This document shows positions 25,009 to 37,300 of a stretch of DNA of 64,000 nucleotides, one piece after another; within the stretch, counting starts at the first letter, position 1; each line of letters begins with the position of its first letter. The stretch comes from Epiperipatus broadwayi (taxonomy: Eukaryota > Onychophora > Udeonychophora > Euonychophora > Peripatidae), in contig JAQFVV010000012.1 in assembly GCA_028023455.1 (NCBI GenBank), positions 6,610,499 through 6,674,498 on the forward strand. The letters are read 5' to 3'. Below the pieces are notes generated by a model. The model was given only the letters and a program-made list of their open reading frames with translations. It had not been told where the DNA came from and ran no database searches. A program made the translations under genes and the position numbers.

Positions 25009-26080
25009 GAAAAAAAAAAAGCATTTCAAGTCAAAATAAGTTATTAATAATTTAAATTTCTTGATATCTAATAAATATAGTGAAATATGAAAGATATTAA
25101 AAAGAAACATGAATCATATAACTTCAAAATTGCATTAAAATAATCTGCATAAAACAAGATCCAAGTGTATAATGGTTTGTGTGATATAACTGTCTTTTTA
25201 CCTGGAAAAGAAAAATATTTAGTGAAAAGATATATGTCTTAAAAGGATAAAAAAATCATATTTTTTTAAGAAATAAATATTTATTTTAATTCATGAACTC
25301 CATGTCTGCTGATAAATATATTAAATAAATAATTTATATTACATAATGTTTGCTACTAATATTTTTGACCAATGGAAAATGTGAATATTGCTTATATTAT
25401 ATTTACTGCAATATATCTTATACACAATAGCCGAAATGTACATAAGGAAATATTTTCAGAGAAAATGGATCTTGAATTATTTTAAGAAGATATTAAATGC
25501 CTGAATAAATGCCCGAGGAAAAAAACTGGAATGAACAATTATTTCTTCAGGATGATTCATGATTAGTATTCTTCTTGGATTTTTATTGGATTTTATTATT
25601 ATTATTTGAACATTTTTTCATATGGTGCTGAAACAAAAGTATGATTTGTGTACAAAGCTGTCCAACCATAACTAGGCAATGGTGTAAGATTCCAGACAAG
25701 CAATTAACTTATGAGCAAGATGGAAGAAAAAAAATATTTTCGTAACTTTAAAACTTTGTTTATTTTTTAATAATAAATCTAACATTAGTATTTAAAATAT
25801 TACAATTTTTTATTTTAAAACTAATTTGTTGTTATTATATTTTTAATTAATTTATAGATTAACTTTATTATTATGTTTAAAAAAAAAACAAATGAGTATT
25901 CAGAAAGTAATTTTCTGAACAAGGCAAATTACAATTATAATTGTGTTTTTGAATGTATGGTCGAAAAAACAGATCGCTGTGAATGATCTTATAAATAGTT
26001 AAGATCATTTGTAATTTCTTTTATTGTTTATATTATATTTTGCTTAATAATTTTGTATTTTTTTTAAAAAAAATGATATA
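25009..26080. other. No recognisable element
   Basis: AT-rich flank between two PLE insertions, with no coding signal. Confidence 0.4.
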
Positions 26081-26377
26081 TCTTATTTAGTTTTTTTCTG
26101 AAGGTTTGTGATGATGGTGTTCTAGCTGTATTTTTATATTGGACTATTTCCATCATCTAATATGTGTGTTGAATGTCTTTAGAAAAGTTTAATTTTAGTT
26201 AAATATTCCAAATGCATTCAACTGTTAGTAATATCACAGCAAACAGGTTAGTATATGCACCAACTGTTAGTAATATCACAGCAAACAAATGTTAATAATA
26301 TCACAGCAAACAGGTTAGTATATGCACAAGGTTTTGAGAGGTATTTTTCTCCCCTCTTCTTCAGGTGTTGCTGGCCT

Positions 26378-26482
26378 GACCAGTGACAGTACTAGCATGA
26401 TATTCGAACCTGGGTCCTTAGATTTTTGATTATTGAAATTCAAGGTAACACTCTAACCAACTGAGCCATCCTGCCAAAGGCA
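26378..26482 (-). other. tRNA-like segment in left arm (A and B boxes)
   Basis: Minus strand: A box TGGCTCAGTTGG (26468-26457), 46-nt gap, B box GGTTCGAATAT (26410-26400). These are internal pol III promoter motifs. No full cloverleaf can be drawn. It lies between the GIY-YIG coding end and the element terminus. Confidence 0.6.
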
Positions 26483-26506
26483 ACAGTATGTAGTAATTTC
26501 ATATAC

Positions 26507-26908
26507 TTATCTATGAGGTTCCTCCTGATTTCTCCACTTTTTCCTCAGAGCAAAGTTGATTAGTGGTTTCCATACATTATGTATAGTCACACTAGGTTGG
26601 CTTATGGGATTTTTTGCCATTGTCATGTGAGCAGCTTCTTTAAATTTTCTTCTTTGTACCTTTTCTTCTTTATCCAATATTTTTGTATTTTCCCAATCGA
26701 ACGTATGTTCATTGGTCCATACATGGTCTGCTACCTTAGATACATCTGTTTTCTCTCTTCTAATCATCAGTTTATGTTCTTGCAAGCGCTTTTGAATGGG
26801 ATGGCTGGTCTCACCAATATATGTTCTTCCACATTCACATGGTATTTCATAGATGCAGTTTTTTCTTTGCAGCATTTCAAGTTTAGGCTTTGTAGATGTT
26901 AGAATTCC
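26507..26908 (-). pseudogene. PLE GIY-YIG endonuclease, left-arm copy
   Basis: A 122-codon open stretch (26875-26507) encodes the C-terminal endonuclease of a Penelope-like element. CIYEIPCECGRTYIGET is the zinc-binding Cys pair plus GIY-YIG. HPIQKRLQEHKLMIR carries the catalytic Arg. VADHVWTNEHTFDW, ILDKEEKVQRRKFKEAAHM is the conserved tail ending in the E-A helix. A stop (TGA, about 26906-26908 region) separates it from upstream linker sequence, and the right arm shares that stop. Key residues are kept, so the domain itself looks undamaged, but there is no RT in front of it. Confidence 0.85.
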
Positions 26909-27040
26909 TCATAGTGTGGTATGGCTCTGGAAAGCTGTTCTGATGTTATACTGATTGCAGATTTTCCTTAATTTGTCTGCTATTTTTGGAATGTATGGAT
27001 ACACTACAGTACCAATAATTGTCTTTTCTCTTGATGGTTC

Positions 27041-27622
27041 TATATAGAACAAACTCTTAAGAAAAATGGTTATCCATCAGCTGTTATTAAGGAAACATTA
27101 AATAGACAACAAAAAGACCCATCAAGAGAAAAGACATTTAGTGGTACTGTAGTGTATCCATACATTCCAAAAATAGCAGACAAATTAAGGAAAATCTGCA
27201 ATCAGTATAACATCAGAACAGCTTTCCAGAGCCATACCACACTATGAGGAATTCTAACATCTACAAAGCCTAAACTTGAAATGCTGCAAAGAAAAAACTG
27301 CATCTATGAAATGTCATGTGAATGTGGAAGAACATATATTGGTGAGACTAGCCGTCCCATTCAAAAGTGCTTGCAAGAACATAAACTGATGATTAGAAGA
27401 GAGAAAAAAGATGTATCTAAGGTAGCAGAACATGTATGGACCAATGAACATACGTTCGATTGGGAAAATACAAAAATTTTGGATAAAGAAGAAATGGTAC
27501 AAAGAAGAAAATTTAAAGAAGCTGCTCACATGACAATGGCAAAAAGTCTCATAAGCCAACCTAGTGTGACTATACATAATGTATGGAAACTACTAATCAA
27601 CTTTGCTCTGAGGAAAAAGTGA
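27041..27622 (+). pseudogene. PLE C-terminal region, right-arm copy
   Basis: Reading from the unique centre, EQTLKKNGYPSAVIKETL and TFSGTVVYPYIPKIADKL form the linker that joins RT to endonuclease in PLEs. After KICNQYNIRTAFQSHTTL comes a TGA at the same place as in the left arm, probably once CGA. The open part (27281-27622, 113 codons) is GIY-YIG: CIYEMSCECGRTYIGET. The catalytic Arg of IQKRLQEH in the left arm is Cys here (IQKCLQEH, a CGC to TGC change), so this copy should be inactive. The distal helix RRKFKEAAHM is intact. RT is absent. Confidence 0.85.
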
Positions 27623-27680
27623 AGAAATCAGGAGGAACCTCATAGATAAGTATATGAAATTACTACATACTGTTGCCTTT

Positions 27681-27785
27681 GGTAGGATGGCTCAGTTGGT
27701 TAGAATGTTACCTTAAATTTCAATAATCAAAAATCTAAGAACCCATGTTCGAATCCCATGCTAGTACTGTCACTGGTCAGGCCAG
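27681..27785 (+). other. tRNA-like segment in right arm (A and B boxes)
   Basis: A box TGGCTCAGTTGG (27688-27699) and B box TGTTCGAATCC (27746-27756) with 46-nt spacing, better preserved at the B box than the left arm. It could act as a pol III promoter. Downstream, ACACCTGAAGA and CTTGAAATG resemble a decayed hammerhead-like half but do not form stems I and III. Confidence 0.6.
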
Positions 27786-28033
27786 CAACACCTGAAGATG
27801 GGAGAAAAATACCTCTTGAAATGTTGTGCATATACTAACCTGTTAACTGTGATATTATTAACATTTGTTTGCTGTGATATTACTAACAGTTGGTGCATAT
27901 ACTAACCTGTTTGCTGTAATATTACTAACAGTTGAATGCATTTGGAATATTTAACTAAAATTAAACTTTTCTAAAGACATTCAACACACATATTAGATGA
28001 TGGAAATAGTCCAATATAAAAATCTTATTTAGT

Positions 28034-29918
28034 ATTTTAAAATTAATATTGCTTGAATTTAGTATTAAACAGTAGAATGAACTGTTGATAAAAGTAACAT
28101 CATATGTATTTTTTATAAAAGAATTGACAAATGTGGGTGAATGTTTTGAAAACATCAAAGGATATTTTAAAATATTTATTTAACATGAATGCTTGAATAT
28201 GTGTACATTATATAACATCGTTACATTATTAATATGTCATTTTTTATGAAAGTTATCTGTTGAAATACAGAGAAAGACTTAATACTGACCTCTAAATTAT
28301 ATAATAACAAGTAAATTAATGTATATTACTGATATATGTTTTCTCAAGATCATTTGCTTGAAAACTTTAAAAAAACATCTTGAAATGAATTTAGATCTTT
28401 GTTGTTTCTTTAATATTGTTGTTTTAGAAATTATTTTAGAATGCGGTTTGTATATTTTATGATGTTAAATGAGTTATTCAGTGTGAAAGATATAGGGTGG
28501 AGGTTGGGAAGAGTAATATTCATATGAAATCCTAGGTGTTAGTGATATATTGAAATCTGTTGTATATGAATTACATTTTCATACTTTAAAATTATTAAAA
28601 TATACAAATAACATTGGGCTGTATACCATTTTCCATGGATGGTTGCATTTTCTTATCATCAATAAATGTTATAATAGAGCTATGATTTGAATCTTAGTTG
28701 CCAGATGAATACAGACCTATTATTATGATTTGCACTGTATCCATGATGATATTATTTTACTTTTTTCAGTCATTCTTATTTTTATTCCATAGCCTATACT
28801 TTAATCACTATTTATCACCACATGAATCATCATAGTGGATAGTTTATATATTGGTAAAGTAATGAGTAAACCATTTGATGTTGATAATTTGTGAGAGGGC
28901 AAGATGAAGTATGTAGAAATTTTTTTCACAAATGATGTTGAGATGTTTGATGATTGTCATCGTATATAATATAAGAGAAGAATAATTGATACTCATACAA
29001 GTATTAGAGATCACTTAGCTCAAACACATGCATATTCAAATTGGAATGAAAGTGAGATAAGTGAAAATGATTTTTGGTTGATATAACAAATGTAAGAGTA
29101 TAAAAAAATGCAAATATCAAGCAATTTAATTTATGGATAGTTTTTTAAATTTTATTATAGATAATTTAAACCCATTTAAGTTACAAAAATTTATGAAATT
29201 ATCTCTTAAATATTTTTGCATAATAATTATTTTTTATAGAGGGAGATATTCATATTTTTATTTAAAATTTTCTGATATTCACATATCAGAATGATATTTT
29301 GCTAAACTTCAAAGAAAGTCTTTAATAAAAAAAATTTAATATTTTATTTGTTGGACTTTAAAAAGAGTATTTTAAAATATAAATTTATATTGATGCACTA
29401 CATCATAAGAAGTATATTTTATAACAGTATAAATATGATATTAAGTTTTCTTAGAAATTGGGAAATTTATTGTAATCATTCCCAATATAAATAATAGAAT
29501 ACTCTTTTACTGAATGAGGATTACATATTGTCATTACTGTTGAAAGTTTTGTTTTATTTTGAAATGACCAGAGTGAAGGCTATCTTATTTTATTTATTGG
29601 ATTTATTGATAAGATTAACTGTATATATATATGTTAAATAATCTTAATTCTTATTTTACTTTTGTATTTGTTTTTATATTATGTTGTTATTATATTGTAA
29701 TAGTATGATATTTTTAATTTATAAATAAATATGTTAACTGTTGTTTTTGAAACTTATCTTAGTGGAATTGTGATTTATTTCCATGTTGGTTATTTGATTT
29801 TTCATTCTACATGCATGATCCACAGAAATTGATAATTTGAAATATTACTTATTTCACACATGATCTTTAAAGATTACTTAGATATTATTTCAATTATAGC
29901 TAATTGATTAACGATGTA
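28034..29918. other. No recognisable element
   Basis: AT-rich, with no coding or repeated element recognised. Confidence 0.4.
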
Positions 29919-30144
<226 letters not shown>

Positions 30145-30423
30145 GTAGAAGATAACATCATTATTAATTATTTTTAAACTGATACAACACCAATGAGAGA
30201 TGCTTGATATTGCCACAATATTCAAATACATTATATTTTAAGAATGCCACATTAAATAAAAAAGAGATTGTACAATGTTTACTTAAAATTATATTATTTA
30301 TGTTTTATTACTAAACTTTAACCATTAAATAGATTTAATGTCGAGAGTCATTAAGTTATTTTAGTTACTTATTGTTGTTATTTATAAGAGTAGTTAGGTA
30401 TCATCTAAAATCTCTCATCATAG

Positions 30424-30680
30424 TTAACTATAGGGTTTTAAGCCAATAAACATCATGTTATCACCATTTCTTATGCTTGCTTATAACTGTTATTAAAACA
30501 GGCAAAACTCTCTATATGTATTGCCACTCAGTGCAAGCCAGAGCAATCAGTTGATGCCAGAAGGTTTGTGCACTGGGGATTTTATGCACAAGCCTTCTGG
30601 CATCCATTGATTACTCTGGTTTGCACTGAGTGGCAATACATATAGAGAGTTTTGCCTGTTTTTTAACTCCAGGGTGTTAA
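30424..30680 (-). mobile_element. Family-B palindromic element (hammerhead part deleted)
   Basis: Inverted arms at about 30497-30571 and 30587-30662 share GGCAAAACTCTCTATATGTA. A 55-bp tail (30442-30496, CCAATAAACATCA...) lies only on the left. Flanks TTAACTATAGGGTTTTAA (30424-30441) and TTAACTCCAGGGTGTTAA (30663-30680) match at 15 of 18 positions and look like an aged TSD. The same tail and arms occur at 37.7-38.2 kb, where the centre carries hammerhead ribozymes. Here the centre is lost. No coding capacity. Confidence 0.75.
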
Positions 30681-30724
30681 TTAATTCATTCATTTTGTTA
30701 TTAATTTGTTAGAAATGAATCTGA

Positions 30725-30758
<34 letters not shown>
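30725..30758 (+). repeat. Short (ATT)n run
   Basis: About eleven ATT triplets, 0.6 kb from the (TTA)75 tract. Confidence 0.9.
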
Positions 30759-31420
30759 TTGGAGAATTGTAAAAATTTCTATTGGAAGATAATAAATAAG
30801 AAATTATTAGTTAAGGTTACATATTCAATTTGTATTTTTATTAAAGGAATATTAAATTATTTATTGTTATTTTTGTAACAAATTTATAAATCATATTTTA
30901 AGATTATTAGATGTGAGTTTTAAGACATGAGAGTATTGCATAATAATTATGTTATGTGAATTCAGTGGGGTAATATTCTTAAGCCATTGGGAATGTATCT
31001 TTAGGGATGTATTCTCAATGTTTAAGCCGATGTACCTTACTGAATGTCTTATGTTAAGTGTTTCATAATTATATTTGTTATTTTGGTAGAACCATATTTT
31101 ATTTATAATATTGAGCAAGTTTTATAAGCTAAATTTATTATTGAAATGAATAGATTGAGTATTATAGTTGGAATCCTGATTATTTATGTTGAATTTAAGT
31201 GTTACAGTATTTTATTTAATAAGTTTTCTTATATTTAGTTATTGAAAAATATTATTTTATTAGATACTGTACATTAGCAGTGTATCTTGAGCTAGTCTTA
31301 ATGTTAATTGTCTTGATAATTATTGTTTATGTAACTTAACCATGGTTCAATATTGTTATATCTCAGTTAGCCGGATTCTTTTGTTCAGATTTTCTTTAAG
31401 GAAGGGTACAATATATATAT

Positions 31421-33200
31421 TGTTTTTGTCTGAAAGTTTGTGATGATGTTATTTCAATAGTAATTATATACTGAACTAATTTCATCATCTAATATTAATT
31501 GTTAAATGTCTTTAGAATATTCAAACTTTTCAAATACATTCAACTGTTAGTGATAATATTCAGATTAATATATAATACATTGTTTCAAATGATATTATTC
31601 TCCTAAATTTTTTAGATGTTGCTAGCCTAACTAGTGACTGTACATATAATTTAGTATTGGATCTTTAGATTTGGGAAATATTAAATTAAAGGTGACTCTC
31701 TAATCAACAAGACCTTTCTGATAAAGACACCGGTCAGTAACAATTTTTTGAGTCCTCCTGATTTATTTTAATTTTTACTAAATGCACTGTCGATAAGTGG
31801 CTTCCAAATATTATGAATTCTCACATTAGATTGACTTATGGGGTTGTTTCCCTTTGTCATGTGAGGAGTTTCTTTGAATTTTCTTTTTTTGTACATCTTT
31901 CTATGTGTTCAACATATTTGTCTCTTCCCATTCAGATATATGTTTATTGGAACATATGCAATCTGCTACATTAGTTATATCTGGGAGGTTTTCTAGTCAT
32001 CTATTTGTACTCTTTTGATCACACTTCAGTAGGGCAGCTAATTTCACCAATATACTTTCACTGTAAATGCGGGTTTTGAATTTCAACATTTCAATTTTTG
32101 TACAGATTAGGATTTTTCATAGTGTGAAAAGCTGTTCTGATGTTATATTATTTACAGATTTTCTTTAGATGGTCTGTTATTCCTAGTATGTATGAATACA
32201 GTACAGTACAAAATAATTATTTATTTTTTGATATTTGTTTTTGTTATCTAATTAAGGGTTTTTAATGACAGCTGATTATTTATTCTATGTATATTTTTTG
32301 CTATATCTAAATCATCACTTTTTGAACAAACTTATTTTGTTCTGATCTCTAATGACAGTGTTTTCCATGTTTTGTGCTTCTGAATGATAGGATATATTTA
32401 TGCTTGGAATTTTTCTGTGTGAGGGTATTTTCAGTAAATGTATTGATGTGAGTCCAGAATGTTTATAATGATACTTTACTATGCGTTTGTGCAACAAATG
32501 TATCATCAACATGATGATGTCAAACATATGGAATACTATTTATGGTTATGATTTCCAAGTTCTTCCACATATGTTGCTAATCAGAGATGTCACTGGCACA
32601 CCCATAGCCATCTCTTGATTTTGTTAGAAGAATTATATATTGAAAGTATGCTGTTGTTATGCAGATGGTTAAGAATTCCATTCCACTGTCAAAAGGAATA
32701 GTGGTTTTCTTCTAAGTTATTATTATCATTTAATCTTTTTTTTCACAATAGACATTGCTTTATCATAGGATACATTTATGGACAAATTTTCCACACCAAA
32801 GCTTATCAATATACTTATTGTATGATTTTTTATTTTTTTTTGATTAATTCCATAAAGTGCTTAGAATTTCTGACAAAGGACTATGTATTGTATACCAAAG
32901 GGCTAAACATCTTGAGAAGAAATATTGTCTAGTTAAATTTATAAAAGTAACAACAAGTCTTAATAGAACATGGTTCTTATTGGTTTTAGGTAGACTATAA
33001 ATATGAGATATTTGCTCAAATATAATATTAATTTACTTTTTTCTGAATCACTGAAATACCGGTGATACTTTTTGGGTAATTATTGTAACTTTATTTCTAT
33101 AGTCGATATCAGATATTACCACTTCTTATATAAATATTATAACAGATAAAAAAACAGGGATGTATTGCATATTGATAAGGATAATCTTTCTAGTATCACA
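31421..33200 (-). pseudogene. Old Penelope-like element, RT plus GIY-YIG, heavily decayed
   Basis: The minus strand holds the same family as 26.1-28.0 kb but in normal gene order and much older. From high coordinates: LPKTNKNHVLLRLVVTFIN (~32.97 kb; the LPKxHK...LRPIVS box), FGVENLSINVSYDKAMSIVK (~32.79-32.73 kb; motif A region), FLTICITTAYFQY and AMGVPVTSLISN (~32.68-32.57 kb; motif B), HVDDTFVAQT (~32.5 kb; motif C, YVDD with Tyr to His), FWTHINTF (~32.46 kb), then linker and a garbled GIY-YIG region (~32.1-31.75 kb). It ends with the family terminus near 31.48 kb and tail at 31.43 kb. Many stops and frameshifts; non-functional. The 5' limit is uncertain. Confidence 0.8.
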
Positions 33201-34030
33201 TTGCACACAAATTATGAATTATATATAAATATGTTAAAAATATTCTCTATTAGCACTGGTTTATTCATCACTTATTTGATCATCATCACTAATAACAATA
33301 TTATCCTGTTTCAGATGGAATTCTCTTTTATTCTGAAAGATAATAATCATTATCGTATGAGAAACACCACAATCTAATTTCAGAATACTATTGATCTCTA
33401 TCTTTTTTCTATTGTCCGCCATTATTATTCATAAGAAAAGTCTCATATGGCAATATGAAATTGGATGCTAATTATCACACAACCCTCAATATATGTAGAT
33501 GGATATAAAATTAAAATGTTTCTAACAAAAGTGTGAAGAAATTTATACAGGCAAATAAATTTTAAAAATTTAATATAAACAATTAACCTTTCTATACTTT
33601 CCAAATGGATTATTTATACTAAACAAACTAATTTTGAATTACTTTTCTACGTTTTAAAAATTAAAAATAATCTTTTTAGTGAAAAGTCTAAAATGAAGTT
33701 GAGGGAGGCCCTATTAAGCTTAATGAAATTATTTTGTTGGAGAAACAGAGAAAATAAATTTCTTTAGGAAAACCTTATTTATAAATTTTGATTTAACATA
33801 TTATTAATAATAGACAAATTACTATAGGAATAACATCATAATCGTTTTAAAAGTTCTTATGATAAAAATGTGATCTCAATGTTGGATTCTTGTAACTTAA
33901 GATTATTCACTAAATAATATACTAAAATATTTGAACAAAAATCAAAATTACAATCATGATATGCTTAGAATAGATTAAAAATATATATATATGAATAAAT
34001 CAATGAATGCTTAATACTAAATCAAACTTA
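33201..34030. other. No recognisable element
   Basis: AT-rich. It may include the decayed 5' end of the PLE at 31.4-33.2 kb, but nothing is readable. Confidence 0.35.
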
Positions 34031-34258
34031 AATATAGTAAATGAATACAAACCAATGGTAGAAAGTTTCAACAGTGCTACCTATATTTAAACAGACAAAA
34101 CTCCCCATGCAATAGTGCCACTCAGTATGAGCAAGCATAAGAAATGGTGACCATGTGATGTTTAGCGCTACCTATATTTAAAAACACAAAGTTTGAATCA
34201 TAGCTGAGGTTAGCACTGTTGATACTTTCTACCTTTGGTTTGTATTCATTGCTATATA
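34031..34258. mobile_element. MITE-like inverted repeat, 38-bp termini
   Basis: 34041-34078 and 34212-34249 are inverted repeats matching at 36 of 38 positions (ATGAATACAAACCAATGGTA at the left), with weaker pairing extending outward. The interior is mostly a younger insertion (34092-34166), so the original element was only about 130 bp. No coding capacity. Confidence 0.7.
34076..34182 (-). mobile_element. 75-bp truncated family-B insertion with perfect 16-bp TSD
   Basis: GCTACCTATATTTAAA at 34076-34091 and 34167-34182 is a perfect 16-bp TSD around 34092-34166. The insert joins the last ~35 bp of the family-B arm (rc GGGGAGTTTTGTCTG) to its one-sided tail (rc TAAACATCACATGG...CTTATGCTTGC). 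It is thus a tiny 5'-truncated copy of the elements at 30.4 and 37.7 kb, nested in the inverted repeat around it. Confidence 0.75.
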
Positions 34259-34275
34259 TTATTTATCTAATATTT

Positions 34276-34399
34276 AATAATATAGTGATTTATATATATA
34301 TGTAAAATTGTGAAAAAACTACTCTCCCCACACTATCGCATATGTGAAGAGTAGTTCCTTCCGCAATTTTACATATATATAAATCGCTATATTGTTAAT
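34276..34399. repeat. Palindrome, ~50-bp arms
   Basis: Arms 34276-34325 and 34349-34399 pair with few mismatches (ATATATGTAAAATTG / CAATTTTACATATAT, and CTACTCT / AGAGTAG), with a 23-bp loop. It is MITE-like; no TSD was confirmed. Confidence 0.7.
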
Positions 34400-37300
34400 T
34401 ATTACATATATACAAACTAATAAGATTCAGTGTTGCAAGTGATTAGAAATAAGAAACTTTTCCTTTCCTGTGATATATAAACTGAACTTGTGTAAGTATT
34501 ATGCAGATTTTAAAATCAGGCTCATAATAAGTTCAATCCCTAATTTGAATTTGGTCAATAATTGTTGGTTTGTTTAAAGAATATGCTCTAACCATATGTG
34601 GATTACCTATGATTTTAAACAGTTATTTATGGAAAATAACATTTCAATTTTATAGTTCATGTCTGAAGAATATTCTTTCACAATTTTACATAATATTTAT
34701 CTGGGTTTTAATACCCATTATAACTATAATTTCTTTTAATTACCTATGTGTTGAATTAGGATTTTCTGGCAAAGTCTGATAGTTTTCCTATATTATCAAT
34801 TACTGTGGAAGAATATTGGATTTTTTTTGACTGTATTTTTTTGAGTGTTGAGATGGCATTCATTTCATGATTAATTCTGAATTGATTCCTTTCTTTCAAA
34901 TCAAGCAAAATACAGCTATTTTTTAAGAATGTCTATACAGCTTCTACACTACATAGTAGATCCCTAATTAAAATGTCTTATAAGACATAAGAAACTCCCC
35001 AAAAATTTGATTAACGTTGTATCTTACAATAGTTGTTAAAGTTGTAATTATTTATTAAGTGCACAGAAAGTATATGTAAATACTTTTTAAGACAAGCTAT
35101 ATTTAACCTGTATCAAATGTGCCTTGAAATTTTTATAATAGTCAAGCAATATCTTTATTTTTCCAATAGAGGGACCTCTCAAACAATGACACAAGATAGC
35201 GACTTTTATAAAGATAAGAGCGACCATCTTATCTTTAACCTAAATTTCCACTTATATAGACCAATAGGTAACAATCATAATAAACTGATTTGTCTAAAAA
35301 AAAAAAAAAGACCCAGTCTCTTCTTATATATATTATATGTCTACAATGTCATTCTATTTTTTTATAAACTATCTCTTTAATATATATATATATATATATT
35401 TATTTAGCTCTCCTAAGCTTTATCTTTTTTTTTCTAAGATATAATTTTATATTCTCTTATAAACTGTTTACATTAAATTAATTAATTGTTTGCTAATTAT
35501 TTAAGTATTTTTATTTGCTGTTTCTAATTACAAAAATTTATTTGGACTTTTCATATCAATCTTTTTGCAACTTCATAATTATTTAATTTCTTACCAAATT
35601 CTATATTGTTACAGAATTTCTTCAAATAGACAATAAATTATTATAAATAAATAAAAACTTGAGAAGGAAAAAACACATGATTTATGAATACATCTTCTCT
35701 TCTCTCTTTCAAACCCAATTTTTTTTTTTTCCTCTGTATTTATTTCTTCAGAGTCAGGTAAAAAAGATATCTATTCATCTTTATTTTTTATTTACATCCC
35801 TATTACATACATCAATAATAAAAATATGCAAAGCAATATAACATCTAAAAACTAGTAATATATATTACATTTTAATAGCTTTATTTACAACTCACCAAGA
35901 CATATCTATGTTCAATAAAAGATAGTATTACTAGACATTTTTTACCCATGGTATTATCCATAATTAGGCCAGAAAACTGTTTTCTTTTTAATATATATAT
36001 ATATATAAAAACAATATAGATATTAGTAATAAGATATTAAAATATGTTACAGAAAAGAATGTAAAATTTATTTTAGATTTCAACATGAAAGTTATAATCA
36101 ACAAATGGAAAAAAAAAGTAAATCTGACTTTGATATCTTGAGATTACTAAATTCATCATTATTTATGAACCTACTATGGAGATTTTTTTCTAAGGTACTA
36201 ATGAATAAGATATTTTACATAATCCCATACTGAAAATAATCTTTCTTATACCTCTTCACTAACACAGTGGAATAATAGAGAAAAAAATAGTAATCACCAT
36301 AGAAATCAGTCACTGTTTGGTGAAGGCAAAATGCTTTTCTTCTTTTCATTTTTAGCTTAGTTTTAATTCTTACTTATTAAAGAATATTCACTTTTTATTC
36401 CCCACTTTTTTGTCTCCAAATATTTATCATTTACATATATAACATATAAAAATGCTATTTTTATTGGAAATTTTTGAAGATGATAATATTCAATTTAATC
36501 ATTGCCTTTTTTTCTCCTTCATATAAAGTGATATAAAATAGTTTCTCCTTAAATGAAGTTTGAAATTTCTAAACATAAGCCTATGCCCAAAATCTCTGCT
36601 AGCCTCAAGATTTCTTTCCTCAGCTACATTTTTCTGCCATCTAGTTGACAATATATTAACTAAAAAAATACTCCACTGTCTGAATTGGCTGTGTTCAGAT
36701 TATTTGAAAAAAATAAAATTTATGAGTTTTCTTGGAAATTTTTACTACTTAAAAAGTTTGTTTTGTCTTAAAATTTGAACTTTAAGTTGTGGGCCTTGCA
36801 AGCTAGTGAAGAAATTATTACACTGAAGAATCTGCTTATTATAGATTATTATCTTGCATATCTTATGGTAAAATCACAGATAATTATTTTTGATAATTAT
36901 ACTAATAGTTTGATATAATCTGTATTTAAATTACAATACACTGCTTCCAATTTGGTTGTTTAATTTTATTAATAAGTCTGGGTAAGTTTTGTCTCCTATT
37001 ATTATTATTATATAAAATATGTTGTCTTATAAGAATAATACCTCAACATATAGCTAATGACTAGAAATGTAAATAAATTTGCATATTATTTTCTCACTCA
37101 TTGATCTTTTTTTATGTTCCCAAATCATAGTCAGTTAACACTAATACATTGTAAACATTTTCAGAGTGACGGGAATTTTATCTTTAGTCTTAGCAACCAT
37201 GTGAGGGCTATGGTATTTTTTTCATGTTTTTTTTTTATAATTTGACATTGAAAAAATAAGAAAAAGTTAAAGAATGTTAAATAAATTTCCAGAAAATATC

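Larger units (their letters stand above)
26081..28033 (-). mobile_element. Palindromic Penelope-like insertion, ~910-bp arms
   Basis: The direct repeat TCTTATTTAGT at 26081-26091 and 28023-28033 is an 11-bp TSD enclosing one insertion. Arms at 26130-27040 and 27116-28022 are reverse complements with scattered substitutions, around a 75-bp unique centre (27041-27115). Each arm holds the end of the PLE protein with GIY-YIG, then a tRNA-like segment, then the family terminus (GGAAATAGTCC). Only the left end has the extra tail (26092-26129, rc ...CAAACCTTCAG), which marks it as the 3' end where reverse transcription began. The centre reads in frame into the right-arm gene. One TSD pair around the whole palindrome implies that it formed in a single integration, for example by strand switching of the RT. 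Confidence 0.8.

Noticed and set aside
22300-25180. Possible inverted repeat (GGATCCCATTTTATGCAG / CTGCATAAAACAAGATCC) enclosing the PLE
   Set aside because: Match is short and interrupted; could be chance in AT-rich DNA.
26760-26790. CTGATGA...GAAA in the GIY-YIG gene
   Set aside because: It is part of the coding sequence (KLMIRREK) and has no stems.
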